From: Hsuehochloa calcarea
Lineage: Eukaryota > Streptophyta > Magnoliopsida > Poales > Poaceae
Direction: 5' to 3'
Length of the DNA stretch: 64,000 nucleotides
NCBI GenBank assembly: GCA_036346395.1
Contig: CM070604.1
Span: 43,985,662 to 44,049,661, forward strand
Shown here: piece after piece, positions 9,991 through 20,639 of the stretch
How the letters are laid out: each line of letters begins with the position of its first letter
How positions within the stretch are numbered: the stretch's first letter is position 1
The notes under the pieces: model-generated
What the model saw: only the letters and a program-made list of their open reading frames with translations
Told to the model about the DNA's origin: nothing
Database searches by the model: none
Program-made: the position numbers and the translations under genes

Positions 9991-10546
9991 ACCCAAGATC
10001 AAAATCCACCCCAAATCCAAAACGAAATTTGATCCAACTTTTGATTCAACCAATAAAACTTGACCAAATTTCGAGCACACCTCCTAGTGATATTAGAGAC
10101 CTATTTCTAGCGACGATCCTTCGATCCACTTCGCAGAATCGATCTCTCAAGGATTTAATCAAGAAGTGCACAAACCCTAGAAATATGAAAACTTTGATTC
10201 AAGACTTGCTTGTGAGGATTGATGGTCTAGATGATTCTAGGAGTATTCCCACACACCAAAGCAAGACAAAATGGGTCAAGAGACCAAGTAAAAACCCTTG
10301 AATCAAGGAAGCACCAAATTCATTCAAATGAGAGAAGAACACAAAGAGGAGGCAAATGATCTCTCAAGCAAGCATCACAAGATTGATTGATCTCACAAGA
10401 TGCTTACAAAGCCACTCCAACTAGGAGGACAAGAGCTCACCCAAGGAGCATACAATCTCTCCTCTCTTCCTCTCCAAACCCTAACCCTAGAAAAGCAAGG
10501 AAGAAACCAAATGAATGCCTCAAAGGTTTTCCTTCTCCCCCTTTCC

Positions 10547-10554
10547 TATTTATA
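10547..10554 (-). promoter_or_regulatory. TATA box in D 3' LTR
   Basis: The minus strand reads TATAAATA, in the same place as TATAAATA in the LTRs of element E. The partner copy is at 16577-16584. Confidence 0.6.
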
Positions 10555-11499
10555 CTAGAGAGGACTAGAGTTACACAATTGGGGCCCACTCACCCATGGG
10601 ACCCACATACTAATCTGTTGAAGCAATCGCCTGCTTCACCACGTGTAGGTTGATCAGCGGTTCTCATCGACGCCAAGCCTCTCTTGTCCGAATCCCCTCG
10701 GAACCTCCCAGAGACTCGCACCGATATCCGCACCGCCTGATCCAACCAGCTGCACCGAACCACCCGTTCGATCCATCTTGTCCATTCTGCACCATGCTTG
10801 AGTCACACGACCTCACCCGGTATCCCCGATCGCTCGACCTCGGCTCTCCAAGCGTAGTCCCGATCCACTCACCGCTGACGCCGTTGACTCGCAAGCCACC
10901 GCACAAAGAATAGACAAACAAATCGCTTCCAGGAACAAGTTCTTCACAACTTGACCCACGTTAGTTCCACAATGCAATATGCAACAATAAAGCATTGATA
11001 ACTAAACATTAAACACAATCAACATGCATCAATGCGAACTTAGCTTACCTCCAAGTCATCACGGCCCGATCGCCCCACAAGGCCGGTCCCGACCGATATC
11101 AGTTTGGCCGGACCGCTCCCACAACGGCGGTCGGACCGGTCCAAAAGACTTAGCCAAAAATCTAGCTTGAAAATCCGAAACCTTCTGGAATTTTCAACTC
11201 AATAGAACTTTTGACTGGGAGCTCCAAAAATGATGGGACCACATCCAGGAGACTCCTCACCGCCTACACAACCTATTTTTGGATTAGCCCCAAAATCCAT
11301 TTTAGGTCAGCCGTCCGACCGCCACCACCGCCGGTCCGATCAGTCCCACGGCGGTCCGACCGCCCACTCCACCGGTCCGACCACTGTGGTCCGACAAAGA
11401 AGAAGCAAACCCCGAAAACGCGAGATTTTGCAAACCAAAAAGCCATTGCCAATTGACTCATCATCCTGGGATCGTGCACATATCCTCACGATATCCACA

Positions 11500-11512
11500 A
11501 TCTCCCCCTTGA
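11500..11512 (-). other. Polypurine tract of copia D
   Basis: The minus strand reads TCAAGGGGGAGAT directly before the 3' LTR, as in element E (60181-60192). Confidence 0.88.
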
Positions 11513-12907
11513 TGAACACATTGGCAATTTCCAAGAAAATGTGGTTTTTCGAAATGAAAAGTAAAAATCGCCGTTTTCGCATAAAGGCACAACTTGGTCC
11601 ATAAGCAAGAAAAAGCTTAGGAACCACCAAGTCGGCTTCAGAATAGTGAAGGCAAGTGAGATAAGGCATTGAACGCACAAAAAGATTCAAAATCCAGAAG
11701 ATGGCCAAAAATCTCACTAAGGTCCATATGAAAGACAATAAGTTCTATTTGACCTTTGATCATTGTGAGTCTTCTTGAATTGCAATTCAAATCAGAAAAA
11801 GGCAATAAAACCCAGAGACTCAACTCACTATGATCACAAATTTTCAAAGGGCTCACAAAATTTTTTTTGTGTGTGTGTGTGTGTGTGTTCTTTTATGCAT
11901 GAAACCTTATGTGAACCAAAAGCTCCAAAGCAGCATTTTCTTCAATCCTTCTCCCCCTTTGACAATGAATTCATCAAGATGCATGAGAGAAGAACGAGCA
12001 TGAAGAAATGACTTTATTTGAAATTTAGCAAAAGGAGTCATGACCATTATCTATGTAGACAGTACAAGACATATACCAAGCCATATAAAGAGTAGAGGCT
12101 CTATTCAATCATGGCAAAACATGTACTGCAAAGCTAAAACCAAGATAGCAGAAATCTGAGATTAACAGAAATAAAACCATGAAAGGTTGCTCAATGTCAG
12201 AGATTCACTAAAAGCAACCAAAAATGAGTCAAGCCATGTCTGTAAGCAAAAAGAGACTCAAAACAAGAATTGAGGCATTTTGAGCTTTAAGAAAATTCTT
12301 TTGAAGCAAAGCTCAAGCACTTAGCCCTCTTTGGGCAATTTCTCTTTTTCTTTCTCCCCTTTTTTTTTTCTGTGCTAGATCTCAAGCCTTGCCGCGACCA
12401 TCTCAAGCGATAAGCTTAAAAGAATGATCTAGGTCATCCAAAACTCCCCCTGAGTTCATGCCTAGTGCAATGGCAAGCCGTCTCATGAGAAATGATTGGT
12501 GAGATCAGTTTTTTCGCACAGAAAATCTCATTTTTTATTTGCTTGACTTAATAAGATAAAAAGCTCATTTTTCATCTCAAAATAAGTTCAAGACTCAATT
12601 CAGCTTGTAAGACATGGCAAGAATCATAAGAGGATCACTAGAGCAAAACTAGTCACAAGATCCAACAAGACATGATTCGATTCAGTTTGCTCACAGATAT
12701 AAAGCTAGCAAGGGAAAAGCTAAGCCAAAACACGAAGAGCCATAAAAGAAGTCCAGCGGACTATCACTTGATATGACAAGGTATAGAGTATAAGAACAAG
12801 TCATACAAGGATAATAATCAAAGCTCCACTGATTTTATTACACAATGCAAGACAAATGAAATGAAACATGCATTATGATACAATGAATGCAGAAAAAGCA
12901 GATTCCC
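11513..12907 (-). other. Non-coding 3' interior of copia D
   Basis: About 1.4 kb after gag with no long frame. The part nearest the LTR is shared with element E: both read CTTGCTTATGGACCAAG, GTTGTGCCTTT and CCAATGTGTTCATCAAG in the sense direction (D minus, E plus). A (GT)n microsatellite is at 11869-11888. Confidence 0.7.
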
Positions 12908-14005
12908 TCAAAACATCCAAGCCTCAGTACTGGGATTTGAGATAAACGTTCTAGGAGTCCAGTACTGAGATGGATGAGGCCTGGGAACAGCAAAAGAAGC
13001 AGCAGAAAAATGATTAGGCACAAAATCATAAGAATGCCCATGAGCACCACCTGGACCTCTCCAAAACGATCTACCAAAAGACCGATACTCCCCCTGTCTA
13101 GGTGCTACCCGTGGTCTATCCTCACGATATCCAAGACCAAACTGCTGCCTGGACCCACCAAAAGAGTCAACAGGATTCTCTACAAACCTAGGCTTATAAG
13201 TGATACAATGAATAGGCTGCCCGGCTCTAGAGACTATCGCTGAAGAAGAAACTCCTCTAATGGATCTCAAGGTGCTCATCCTCTTTTTCCCCTCAATTTT
13301 TGCTCTTCGGAAGCAAAACTCAACCGTGTGGCCCTCTTTCTTGCAAAAGGTGCAATGGTACTTGACCTTTTGAGGGGTCCGTACTGGTGAGACAGAAGCA
13401 CCTTTCTTGCTAGAAAGAGATTGAGCAGAATCTACAGATTTAAGAACAACCTTTGAAGACAAAGAAGATTCTTGCTCAACCAAACCACTTTTCACAATTC
13501 TAGCAATCTTTGGTGTGAGATTCTTGGAAAGCTCTAGGGACTTAAAGCCTAGGCCATCGCTTTTCACACTCACCTTGGATTGGTCTAGAATCAAGTTGAG
13601 CTTCTTTTTCCCACTAGAAAACTTCTCAAGAGTCATTTTGAGGTAATCGTTCTCTTTTGCCAAAACTCCACAATTGGAGCACTTTTTAGAATCGATTGCC
13701 TCAACATGTTTGCTCTTAAGAAGATCCACTTCCACTTTGAGCCTCACAAGACACACAATAGGACTCTCAATCCTATTCAACTGCTCCTTAAATTTGACTC
13801 TAAAAGCCTCTTGTATCTTACCAATAGCATTTTCAATTTCAAAGATGCAACATACAAGAGGAAGAATCAATAACTTTCTTGGAAGCAGAAGAGACATAGA
13901 TCTTTCAATTTTAGCTTTCTCTTCAAGAGTCTTGTTTAAAGCTTCAATCTCAATTGTAAGCTTAGGGCAATTTTCACAAGAGGCAATTCTAGAATAAGCA
14001 ACCAT
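12908..14005 (-). pseudogene. C-terminal gag region of copia D (CxxC/coiled-coil, zinc knuckle)
   Basis: A 365-residue open frame on the minus strand. It starts with CENCPKLTIEIEALNKTLEE, a CxxC pair followed by a predicted coiled coil, then CSNCGVLAKENDYLKMTLEK, a second CxxC/coiled-coil unit. Next come GKKKLNLILDQSK, a zinc knuckle YHCTFCKKEGHTVEFC (C-X2-C-X4-H-X4-C) near residue 215, and a Gly/Arg/Pro-rich tail. The same order (CxxC units, GKKQLNMILDKSK, YHCTYCKK) is seen in element E at 54200-54800. It probably forms part of the particle and binds RNA, and it does not continue into protease. Confidence 0.85.
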
Positions 14006-15122
14006 TTCACCATCTCTTGCATTTTAATTCGATTATTCTTACAATGAGAACAAGTGTGACTAGCATCAAATTTTGCAATTCTTTTAAAGAGCTATCCAGC
14101 TTTCAATTCTAGCAAAGCACGCTTTGAGCAATTTAATGGAGTAGCTTCTAGAGCGATCACATCAAGCGGAATGACATTCATGCAAATGTAACTAGACTTG
14201 AGAGATTCTAGTTCGAAAGAGCATTTTCAATTGATCTTCAACAGAGGAATGAGCATTATTCAAGCTTGACAATTCATTAAGCAAGCTAGAGCATGAATCA
14301 CGTAAATCATCGGATTAATGGATTTGAGCCTAACCACTTCTAGGTTCAAATTATCAATCATAGTATCCTGTTTCTTGATCACTTTAACTTGCTTATGCAA
14401 TTTTTGTTCAGCAAGCACTAAAGCCCTTTTCATGTCGAAGTGAAGGGCATACCTCATCGGGATCACCGAAAGGATCCTCATTTGTTGGAGGAGTAGTCGT
14501 CGTGGTCGTTCTTAGCCATAAAGCACATGCCCGTGAAATCACGTGCCTTCTTCTTACCACGGAGTCACTCTTGTCGCCCTCCGACTCAGAGTCCACATCT
14601 TCCATGCTCACATCCTCTAGAGCTTCAAGGACTCGGTGACAAACTTGCGATAGTTTGTCTTCTTGGACTTAGCATCCTCGCTTGAGGATGCCTTTGTGAC
14701 TCCTTCTCCTCCTTGCCCTTCACTTGGGGCATCTAGAGCGAACGTGGTTGAGCTCACCACACTCGAAGCATGTGATAGGTCCACCTCTCCTCCTACTCCT
14801 CACATTATTGTAGGCTCGTGAATTTTGTGGATAGGAGGGCTAAGTCATCCTCGGGTAGTCTCTCAAGTTGCTCATCGCTCAAGGAATGCAAAGGCATAAA
14901 GAAAATCCAAATGAGCTAACATTAAAGGAATCAAGATATCTACCCTTAGATTGATCGATCACTAAAGCCATTGGCTCTGCGTGGGAGACGCGAGATAAAA
15001 TCAATCTCATGCGTCTTCAACCTCGAGTAAAGCTTATCCATGGTAAGCTCACTCATGACAGTGTTATCATTTATGGCAGTGATCTTCATTCCCCAGACCT
15101 TCACATCCAAAGCACCCAAAAG
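14006..15122 (-). pseudogene. Middle gag region of copia D, degraded
   Basis: Joins the two open gag segments and is broken by several frame changes. A first zinc knuckle is readable at about 14740-14800 in the minus strand (TCFECGELNHVR), matching TCYECGELNH in element E at 53630. A Ser/Asp-rich stretch (MSMEDVDSESEGDKSDS) lies just downstream, as in E (DVDTGSEEDKEEE). Confidence 0.75.
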
Positions 15123-15581
15123 TCAAGTGCATTTTCGACTCGAAAAGACAAGATCAACAAATACGAGATCATGAAGAATTTTAGAAAATCTCCCCCACAG
15201 CTCATCTAAAGATTCACCAGGTCTTTGTTCGATCTTGGAGTATGCTTTCTTAAGCTGGTTCTGTCTCACTTCCTTGATCGCAGTGGACCCCTCGTGATAA
15301 TCACAAAGGGTCCGCCAGATCTCATGAGCAGACAGCAAGTGAGCAACACGCTCAAACTCCGATCGACTAAGGCCTTGAATCAAGAAATTCCGAGCCCTGC
15401 TGTTGTTCTCCACATCTGGAGTGATCAAATTGTCATCGGCTGGCACGACATAAGGGTTTTTCACCTTAAGCCAAATCGCGTGCCCTTGAGCCTCGATGTA
15501 GGCCTCCATTCGGGCCTTCCAATATGCAAAATCAACTCCATCAAAAACATGTGGCCTGATTGAATATCGCTCAGTCGCCAT
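15123..15581 (-). pseudogene. N-terminal gag of copia D
   Basis: The minus-strand ATG at 15581 opens MATERYSIRPHVFDGVDFAYW, the DUF4219-type gag start, and runs through the UBN2 core (LSRSEFERVAHLLSAHEIW, STAIKEVRQNQLKKAYSK, GESLDELWGRFSKILHDL) before the frame is lost. The start is 42 bp inside the primer-binding site, the same short-leader layout as in element E. About 35% of a usual copia gag is in this frame. Confidence 0.88.
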
Positions 15582-15622
15582 GGCTCCAAAGACCGGTTAA
15601 GATCTATAGACAAGAGCTAACC

Positions 15623-15635
15623 GGCTCTGATACCA
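15623..15635 (-). other. Primer-binding site of copia D
   Basis: The minus strand reads TGGTATCAGAGCC, complementary to the initiator-Met tRNA 3' end, two bases from the 5' LTR. Confidence 0.93.
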
Positions 15636-15637
15636 CT

Positions 15638-17530
15638 TGTAGGACCGGAAAGGCGACTGGGGGGGGGGGGTAAATAGGCGCTTTCATAATTTTCTCGCCT
15701 AAGTCGAATTCAACACGAACTTTACTCCTTTAGCTATGAGAGCTAAGAAGATCGAGAAGCACACAATGAAGCCTTGTGCTGAACTCGACAAACCCCGACA
15801 ACCACACGACACAAATGTGGAGACTTAAGCTCAAAGGGTTGATCTGGGCACTGGCGGTCGGACCGGTTACCAAGGGCGGTCTGACCGACGTTCAACCAAT
15901 GGTCGGACCGCAAACTAGTCAAGGTCGGACCGGTGGGCAACGTTCGACCCGCGATGCAATGATCTGAATATACGGGCGGTCGGACCGCCGTTACAAGACC
16001 GGTCAGACCGGTTCAGTCCAGTACTGAAAATCCACCCCCAAATCCAAAACGAAATTTGATCCAACTTTTGATTCAACCAATAAAACTTGACCAAATTTCG
16101 AGCACACCTCCCTAGTGATATTAGAGACCTATTTCTAGCGACGATCCTTCAGATCCACTTCGCAGAATCGATCTCTCAAGGATTTAATCAAGAAGTGCAC
16201 AAACCCTAGAAATATAAAAACTTTGATTCAAGACTTGCTTGTGAGGATTGATGGTCTAGATGATTCTAGGAGTATTCCCACACACCAAAGCAAGACAAAA
16301 TGGGTCAAGAGACCAAGTAAAACCCTTGAATCAAGGAAGCACCAAATTCATTCAAATGAGAGAAGAACACAAAGAGGAGGCAAATGATCTCTCAAGCAAG
16401 CATCACAAGATTGATTGATCTCACAAGATGCTTACAAAGCCACTCCAACTAGGAGGACAAGAGCTCACCCAAGGAGCATACAATCTCTCCCTCTCTTCCT
16501 CTCCAAACCCTAACCCTAGAAAAGCAAGGGAAGAAACCAAATGAATGCCTCAAAGGTTTTCCTTCTCCCCCTTTCCTATTTATACTAGAGAGGACTAGAG
16601 TTACACAATTGGGGCCCACTCACCCATGGGACCCACATACTAATCTGTTGAAGCAATCGCCTGCTTCACCACGTGTAGGTTGATCAGCGGTTCTCATCGA
16701 CGCCAAGCCTCTCTTGTCCGAATCCCCTCGGAACCTCCCAGAGACTCGCACCGATATCCGCACCGCCTGATCCAACCAGCTGCACCGAACCACCCGTTCG
16801 ATCCATCTTGTCCATTCTGCACCATGCTTGAGTCACACGACCTCACCCGGTATCCCCGATCGTTACGACCTCGGCTCTCCAAGCGTAGTCCCGATCCACT
16901 CACCGCTGACGCCGTTGACTCGCAAGCCACCGCATGACAATAGACAAACAACTCGTTTCCGGGAACAAGTTCTTCACAACTTGACCCACGTTAGTTCCAC
17001 AATGCAATATGCAACAATAAAGCATTGATAACTAAACATTAAACACAATCAACATGCATCAATGCGAACTTGGCTTACCTCCAGTCATCACGGTCCGACC
17101 GCCCCACAAGGCCGGTCCCGACCGATATCAGTTTGGCGGACCGCTCCCACAACTGCGGCCGGACCGGTCCAAAAGACTTAGCTAAAATCTAGCTTGAAAA
17201 TCCAAACCTTCGGAATTTTCAACTCAATAGAACTTTGACCGGAGCTCCAAAATGATGGGACCACATCCAGGAGACTCCCCTCACCTGCCTACACAACCTA
17301 TTTTTGGATTAGCCCCAAAATCCATTTTTAGGTCAGGCCGGTCCGACCGGCCACCACTGCCGGTCCGACCGTCCCACGGGCGGTCTGACCGCCCCACTCC
17401 ACCGGCCGGATCACTGTGGTCCGACAAAGAAGAAGCAAACCCCGAAAACGCGAGATTTTGCAAACCAACAAAGCCATTGCCAATTGACTCATCATCCTGG
17501 GATCGTGCACATATCCTCACGATATCCACA
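15638..17530 (-). repeat. 5' LTR of copia D (1,893 bp)
   Basis: Near-identical to 9622-11499 by eye. Many of the differences sit at CAG/CTG trinucleotides in the GGTCNGACC clusters (for example GGTCTGACC at 15877-15887 against GGTCGACC at 9857-9866). It ends GATATCCACA at 17530 and is followed by the AACAC duplication. Confidence 0.94.
16577..16584 (-). promoter_or_regulatory. TATA box in D 5' LTR
   Basis: TATAAATA on the minus strand, positioned to transcribe towards gag. Confidence 0.65.
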
Positions 17531-17697
17531 AACACCCTCATCTTCACAGCCCAAGTCGTGTAGTTGCTCCTCGTGAGCATGGGATACAGGAGGGAGATGC
17601 TGCCCTCGCGCGCCGACGATTTCGGCACGCTCCCATCGCCGATGTTCGGAGCGCCCCCGCTGCCAGTGACGCTTCTCGGCGAGCTCGGACGTGACAT
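17531..17697 (-). pseudogene. gag of copia C, 5' part
   Basis: The minus-strand ATG at 17697 opens MSRPSSPRSVTGSGGAPN and reaches LYPMLTRSNYTTWAVKMRVF, the conserved gag N-terminus, exactly at the edge of inserted element D. The frame resumes on the other side of D at 9621. The ATG lies 25 bp past the primer-binding site. Confidence 0.9.
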
Positions 17698-17721
17698 GGA
17701 TTAAGGTGTACACGAACACAA

Positions 17722-17733
17722 GCTCTGATACCA
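17722..17733 (-). other. Primer-binding site of copia C
   Basis: The minus strand reads TGGTATCAGAGC, two bases from the 5' LTR at 17736. Confidence 0.92.
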
Positions 17734-17735
17734 AA

Positions 17736-18172
17736 TGTTGGCTAATAACTAGAGAGATCAGGATCACATATGCACTTTGTGGACACGCACTATTAGAGGT
17801 GGGAGACGACGAACAACAAAGAGAAACACACAAAGTTTGTGACGCCACAAAATGTCCAGCATCGTTTTCTGTTTTCTCTGTATTGACTCGCTCAAGCATC
17901 TCACAAACTAAGAAACTACATAAATAGACATGCTATGGTGTGGCAGGGTCCTAACTTCCTGATCCACTATTTGCGCCACGTCTAAACGTGCACACCGACT
18001 CAATCCTGCATTCAACTACTCGCGCACACGGTCAATCAGTTTGCTCCACGCCTCCTGATATCTAGCCACTCTCCCTCTAATTAATGACTCAACTACTACT
18101 ACATACATACAGGCATGCAAGACTCAACAAACTAATACATAACTAGACACATACAACTAGATTAACCCAACA
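17736..18172 (-). repeat. 5' LTR of copia C (437 bp)
   Basis: Begins TGTTGGC and ends CCAACA, with partner 8408-8841. The GCCAC duplication follows at 18173-18177. Confidence 0.93.
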
Positions 18173-18948
18173 GCCACTACTTCTTTGGGCGACCGTGCAA
18201 GGTTGCAGCAGCGACGTGGGGTCACGAGAAGTTAAGATAGTAGCGGAGAACAGTGCACTCGAAAAAATTAATGGCGGCACCAGCCGCTGGCCGGTACACG
18301 CACGCACGGGGTGTGGGGCCGTGCAGCGGCCAGCCGGCCGTGCAGCTACTGCGAGCGCCAACCGAGGCTGGAGAGGGGACAGGCAGCCGTGCAGCCGGCC
18401 GGCACGTCAGGCCCCCCCCCGACTTGTCTCTCACGCAGCGCGCCGGACGTAAATAGCATGCATCCCCACACGGCCGGCCGGCCACGGCCACGACTGCCCG
18501 GACTGTGCTCAGTCGGCGCGTCGTGTCGATCCTATCTCTCTCTCTATGACTCTCTGTGGCTCTGCCGTTTGACGTGAAAAGGCACCCACCCGGTTGGGAG
18601 TGTCCAGTAGCTTTGGTCAGGGAGGCACACGGAACAACATGCAGGAGCAGCATCGCGCCATCAACAACGGCCTGGTGATGGATGGAAAGGGCCCTTGTCT
18701 GGGAGTACGTGGGAGATATGGTGGTGACTGGTGACCCCACGGAGTTGAAGGGAGTACTGGGCTGCAAGTAGCTAAGTTAGCCCGTAGCCAGCCAGCCGGA
18801 CGTAAGTGGTCCTAGCTAGCTTGTGATTTTCGAGATAGATCGATCTCCATACCGGTACCACAAGTTTGTTTTTGTAGCACTAGCTGTTTGGCGTGACGGT
18901 TGTTGCTACGTACGCATGCACTCCCGAAACCCTGGCCATGATTAAGCG
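18173..18948. other. Unassigned GC-rich spacer
   Basis: GC-rich with many CCGGCC and GCATGC words and no frame I recognise. Frames over 18222-18767 overlap on both strands and look compositional. Confidence 0.4.
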
Positions 18949-18949
18949 C

Positions 18950-20534
18950 AGTGGCAAAGTCAGAATTCCACAAAAACTCATGCTAAAAACTAACATCAAG
19001 GCATAAGAAAAGTGCACAATTAAAATAAAAATTAAATTCTATATTTAACGATACGACAAAAATAGATCAAACATATCAAAGAAAAGAGTGCAGTGGAGCG
19101 ATACAGAAGGTAGTACCTAATTAACAAAGACTTGGTTCATTCGAGCCTATCATATCTTCATCAGCAATAGTACAAGAACATGAACATGTAAAGATGAAAT
19201 TGGATATATAAATAAAGGACACAAGATCACAAAGTTATTTTTAATGCAAATTGCGAAATAAGAATGTAACATACCATTAGCACAAGGTAGTTTCTGTTTA
19301 CGCGACCTCATACTTTGAAAACGTTGTAAAATCTTGTTACCATTAATGCTTGCAAATACATCTCGCTCAATATAGCATATCATGTTATCATTCATCCATT
19401 CATCACTCATATAATTCTGCAACTCAGTCTTGATAATGTTTATAGCTGAGAAAGCTCTTTCTACTATTGCGGTTGCAACATGCAAAATAAAGGTCAATTC
19501 AATGAATCGATATACCAATGGAAAAACTATGTGTCTATCGGTCTGAACTATCTTCACAACAAGATTACCAAGCTCATTACAGCTTAAGAAATCCGGATCA
19601 CCTCCCACATCAGCAATGAATGTCTCAAATTGGTCATTCAGGAGTACACAATCATATTGGGAGAAGTCGTTAGCATAAATATTAGCAAGTTCAACTAGTT
19701 TATCTTCATCAAAGTTGGAAAAAGAATTCTTTGGATCAAGACAGTCAATGCATCTGAATAACTGAGTAGATCTTTCAACAAAGCTATTGTTTAACTCAAC
19801 AATAATCTGGTCATGACCACATTAAATATTTCATGATTGAAACGATGGTAGTAAGTTACTAATTGGTCGCAACAACCTCTCGAACGACTCCTAACAGTTA
19901 TCGTATCCGACATATTTGGCACAATGATGCGATGTTGGAGACAAAATGTCTTTACCTCTTTGAAGAACTCATCTCAACCGTCCTAATTTTTTTCAGGAGT
20001 AACTAGAGTCGTACCCATCCTCAAAACAACCACATGTGCGCAATGAAAACATGTGTCTTGCCTCCTCTTCCACAACACTAACCATCACATCACAAAATTC
20101 TCATACAAACCACAAGGATCACCTCTACTTGCATTTTAACAATTCTATATGACTGACACAGGACATCAGACACTATGAGAACAGCACACTCGCGCGACAT
20201 CGATTAGATTGGAGATGTAGTCCAAAATCCAGTAGAACCCTAATGAGGAGGGCATAGACCTTATCTTCTTCTTCGCTGTCATCATCGAGGAGATTGAATG
20301 GGTTCCTGGTGAGGGGCGGCTGGGGCGGGGCCGGGGGGGGGGGGCTGGCTCGTGTGAGGAGAGGAGGCAGGGGGCGCTCAGCTAGGGTTTGCTTGGCCTC
20401 GGGCTGAGTCGCAAGCCTCGGGCTGGGCCACTGTGGGCTAACAATTAGGAAATATGCATAATGAGGGTATCACTACTATTATCTCCACGTCTCGAGCTAT
20501 TACCCTACCAGCCTGAGGCCCATCTCTGCCTCTG
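18950..20534 (-). mobile_element. hAT element with truncated transposase
   Basis: The left end is CAGTGGCAAAG (first base 18949) and the right end is CTCTGCCTCTG, an imperfect inverted repeat. They are flanked by an 8-bp duplication, ATTAAGCG at 18941-18948 and ATTAAGCA at 20535-20542 (7 of 8). An 8-bp duplication and CAG..CTG ends are hAT hallmarks, and the interior encodes a hAT transposase C-terminus on the minus strand. At about 1.6 kb it lacks the N-terminal half. Confidence 0.9.
19150..20000 (-). pseudogene. hAT transposase, C-terminal fragment
   Basis: hAT transposases cut and rejoin the element, and the C-terminal dimerisation domain is the most conserved part. The minus frame at 19608-19150 reads HVATAIVERAFSAINIIKTE then MSDEWMNDNMICYIERDVF, the Dimer_Tnp_hAT signature of the group related to ZMYM1-type proteins. 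Upstream (19609-19960) broken frames continue with RCCDQLVTYYHRFN-like text and a MNDQFE-type linker. No BED zinc finger or catalytic N-terminus is present. Non-functional. Confidence 0.87.
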
Positions 20535-20542
20535 ATTAAGCA

Positions 20543-20608
20543 ATACGTGTGAGCGAGATGGAAAACTTTTGTTCTAGAAGTATGTGAAATACTAGTGTAG
20601 GACCGACT
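20543..20608. other. Short spacer between hAT and CACTA
   Basis: Nothing recognised. Its end, ACT at 20606-20608, is the target duplication of the next element. Confidence 0.5.
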
Positions 20609-20639
20609 AACTACTACAGAAAATATCTTTACAGACAGT

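Larger units (their letters stand above)
9622..11499 (-). repeat. 3' LTR of copia D (1,878 bp)
   Basis: Partner of 15638-17530. It starts TGTTGGACCGG (partner TGTAGGACCGG) and ends GATATCCACA. It contains two clusters of the palindrome GGTCNGACC (about 9830-9990 and 11066-11395) and a minus-strand TATA box at 10547-10554. The first two bases after the target duplication fix the edge. Confidence 0.94.
9622..17530 (-). mobile_element. Copia element D, gag-only, nested in C
   Basis: LTRs of 1,878 and 1,893 bp (9622-11499 and 15638-17530) are flanked by AACAC (9617-9621 and 17531-17535). Minus-strand order is primer-binding site 15623-15635, gag 15581 to 12908, about 1.4 kb non-coding, polypurine tract 11500-11512. 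No pol domain is seen in the 4.1-kb interior. LTR termini (TGTGGATATC and CGGTCCAACA, minus strand) and the last 150 bases before the 3' LTR match element E, so D looks like a non-autonomous relative of E. It landed inside the gag of element C. Confidence 0.95.
8408..18172 (-). mobile_element. Copia element C, small gag-only, interrupted by D
   Basis: LTRs of 434 and 437 bp (8408-8841 and 17736-18172) are flanked by GCCAC on both sides (8403-8407, 18173-18177). On the minus strand there is a Met-tRNA primer-binding site at 17722-17733, one gag gene, and a polypurine tract at 8842-8855. Removing the inserted element D and its duplicated AACAC leaves about 1.85 kb with no protease, integrase or reverse transcriptase. 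This is the layout of terminal-repeat gag-only elements (TR-GAG), which need enzymes from another element. The 8408 LTR starts TTTGG where the partner has TGTTGG. Confidence 0.93.

Noticed and set aside
18222..18767. 181-residue minus-strand frame
   Set aside because: Overlaps three plus-strand frames in GC-rich DNA and has no recognisable domain.
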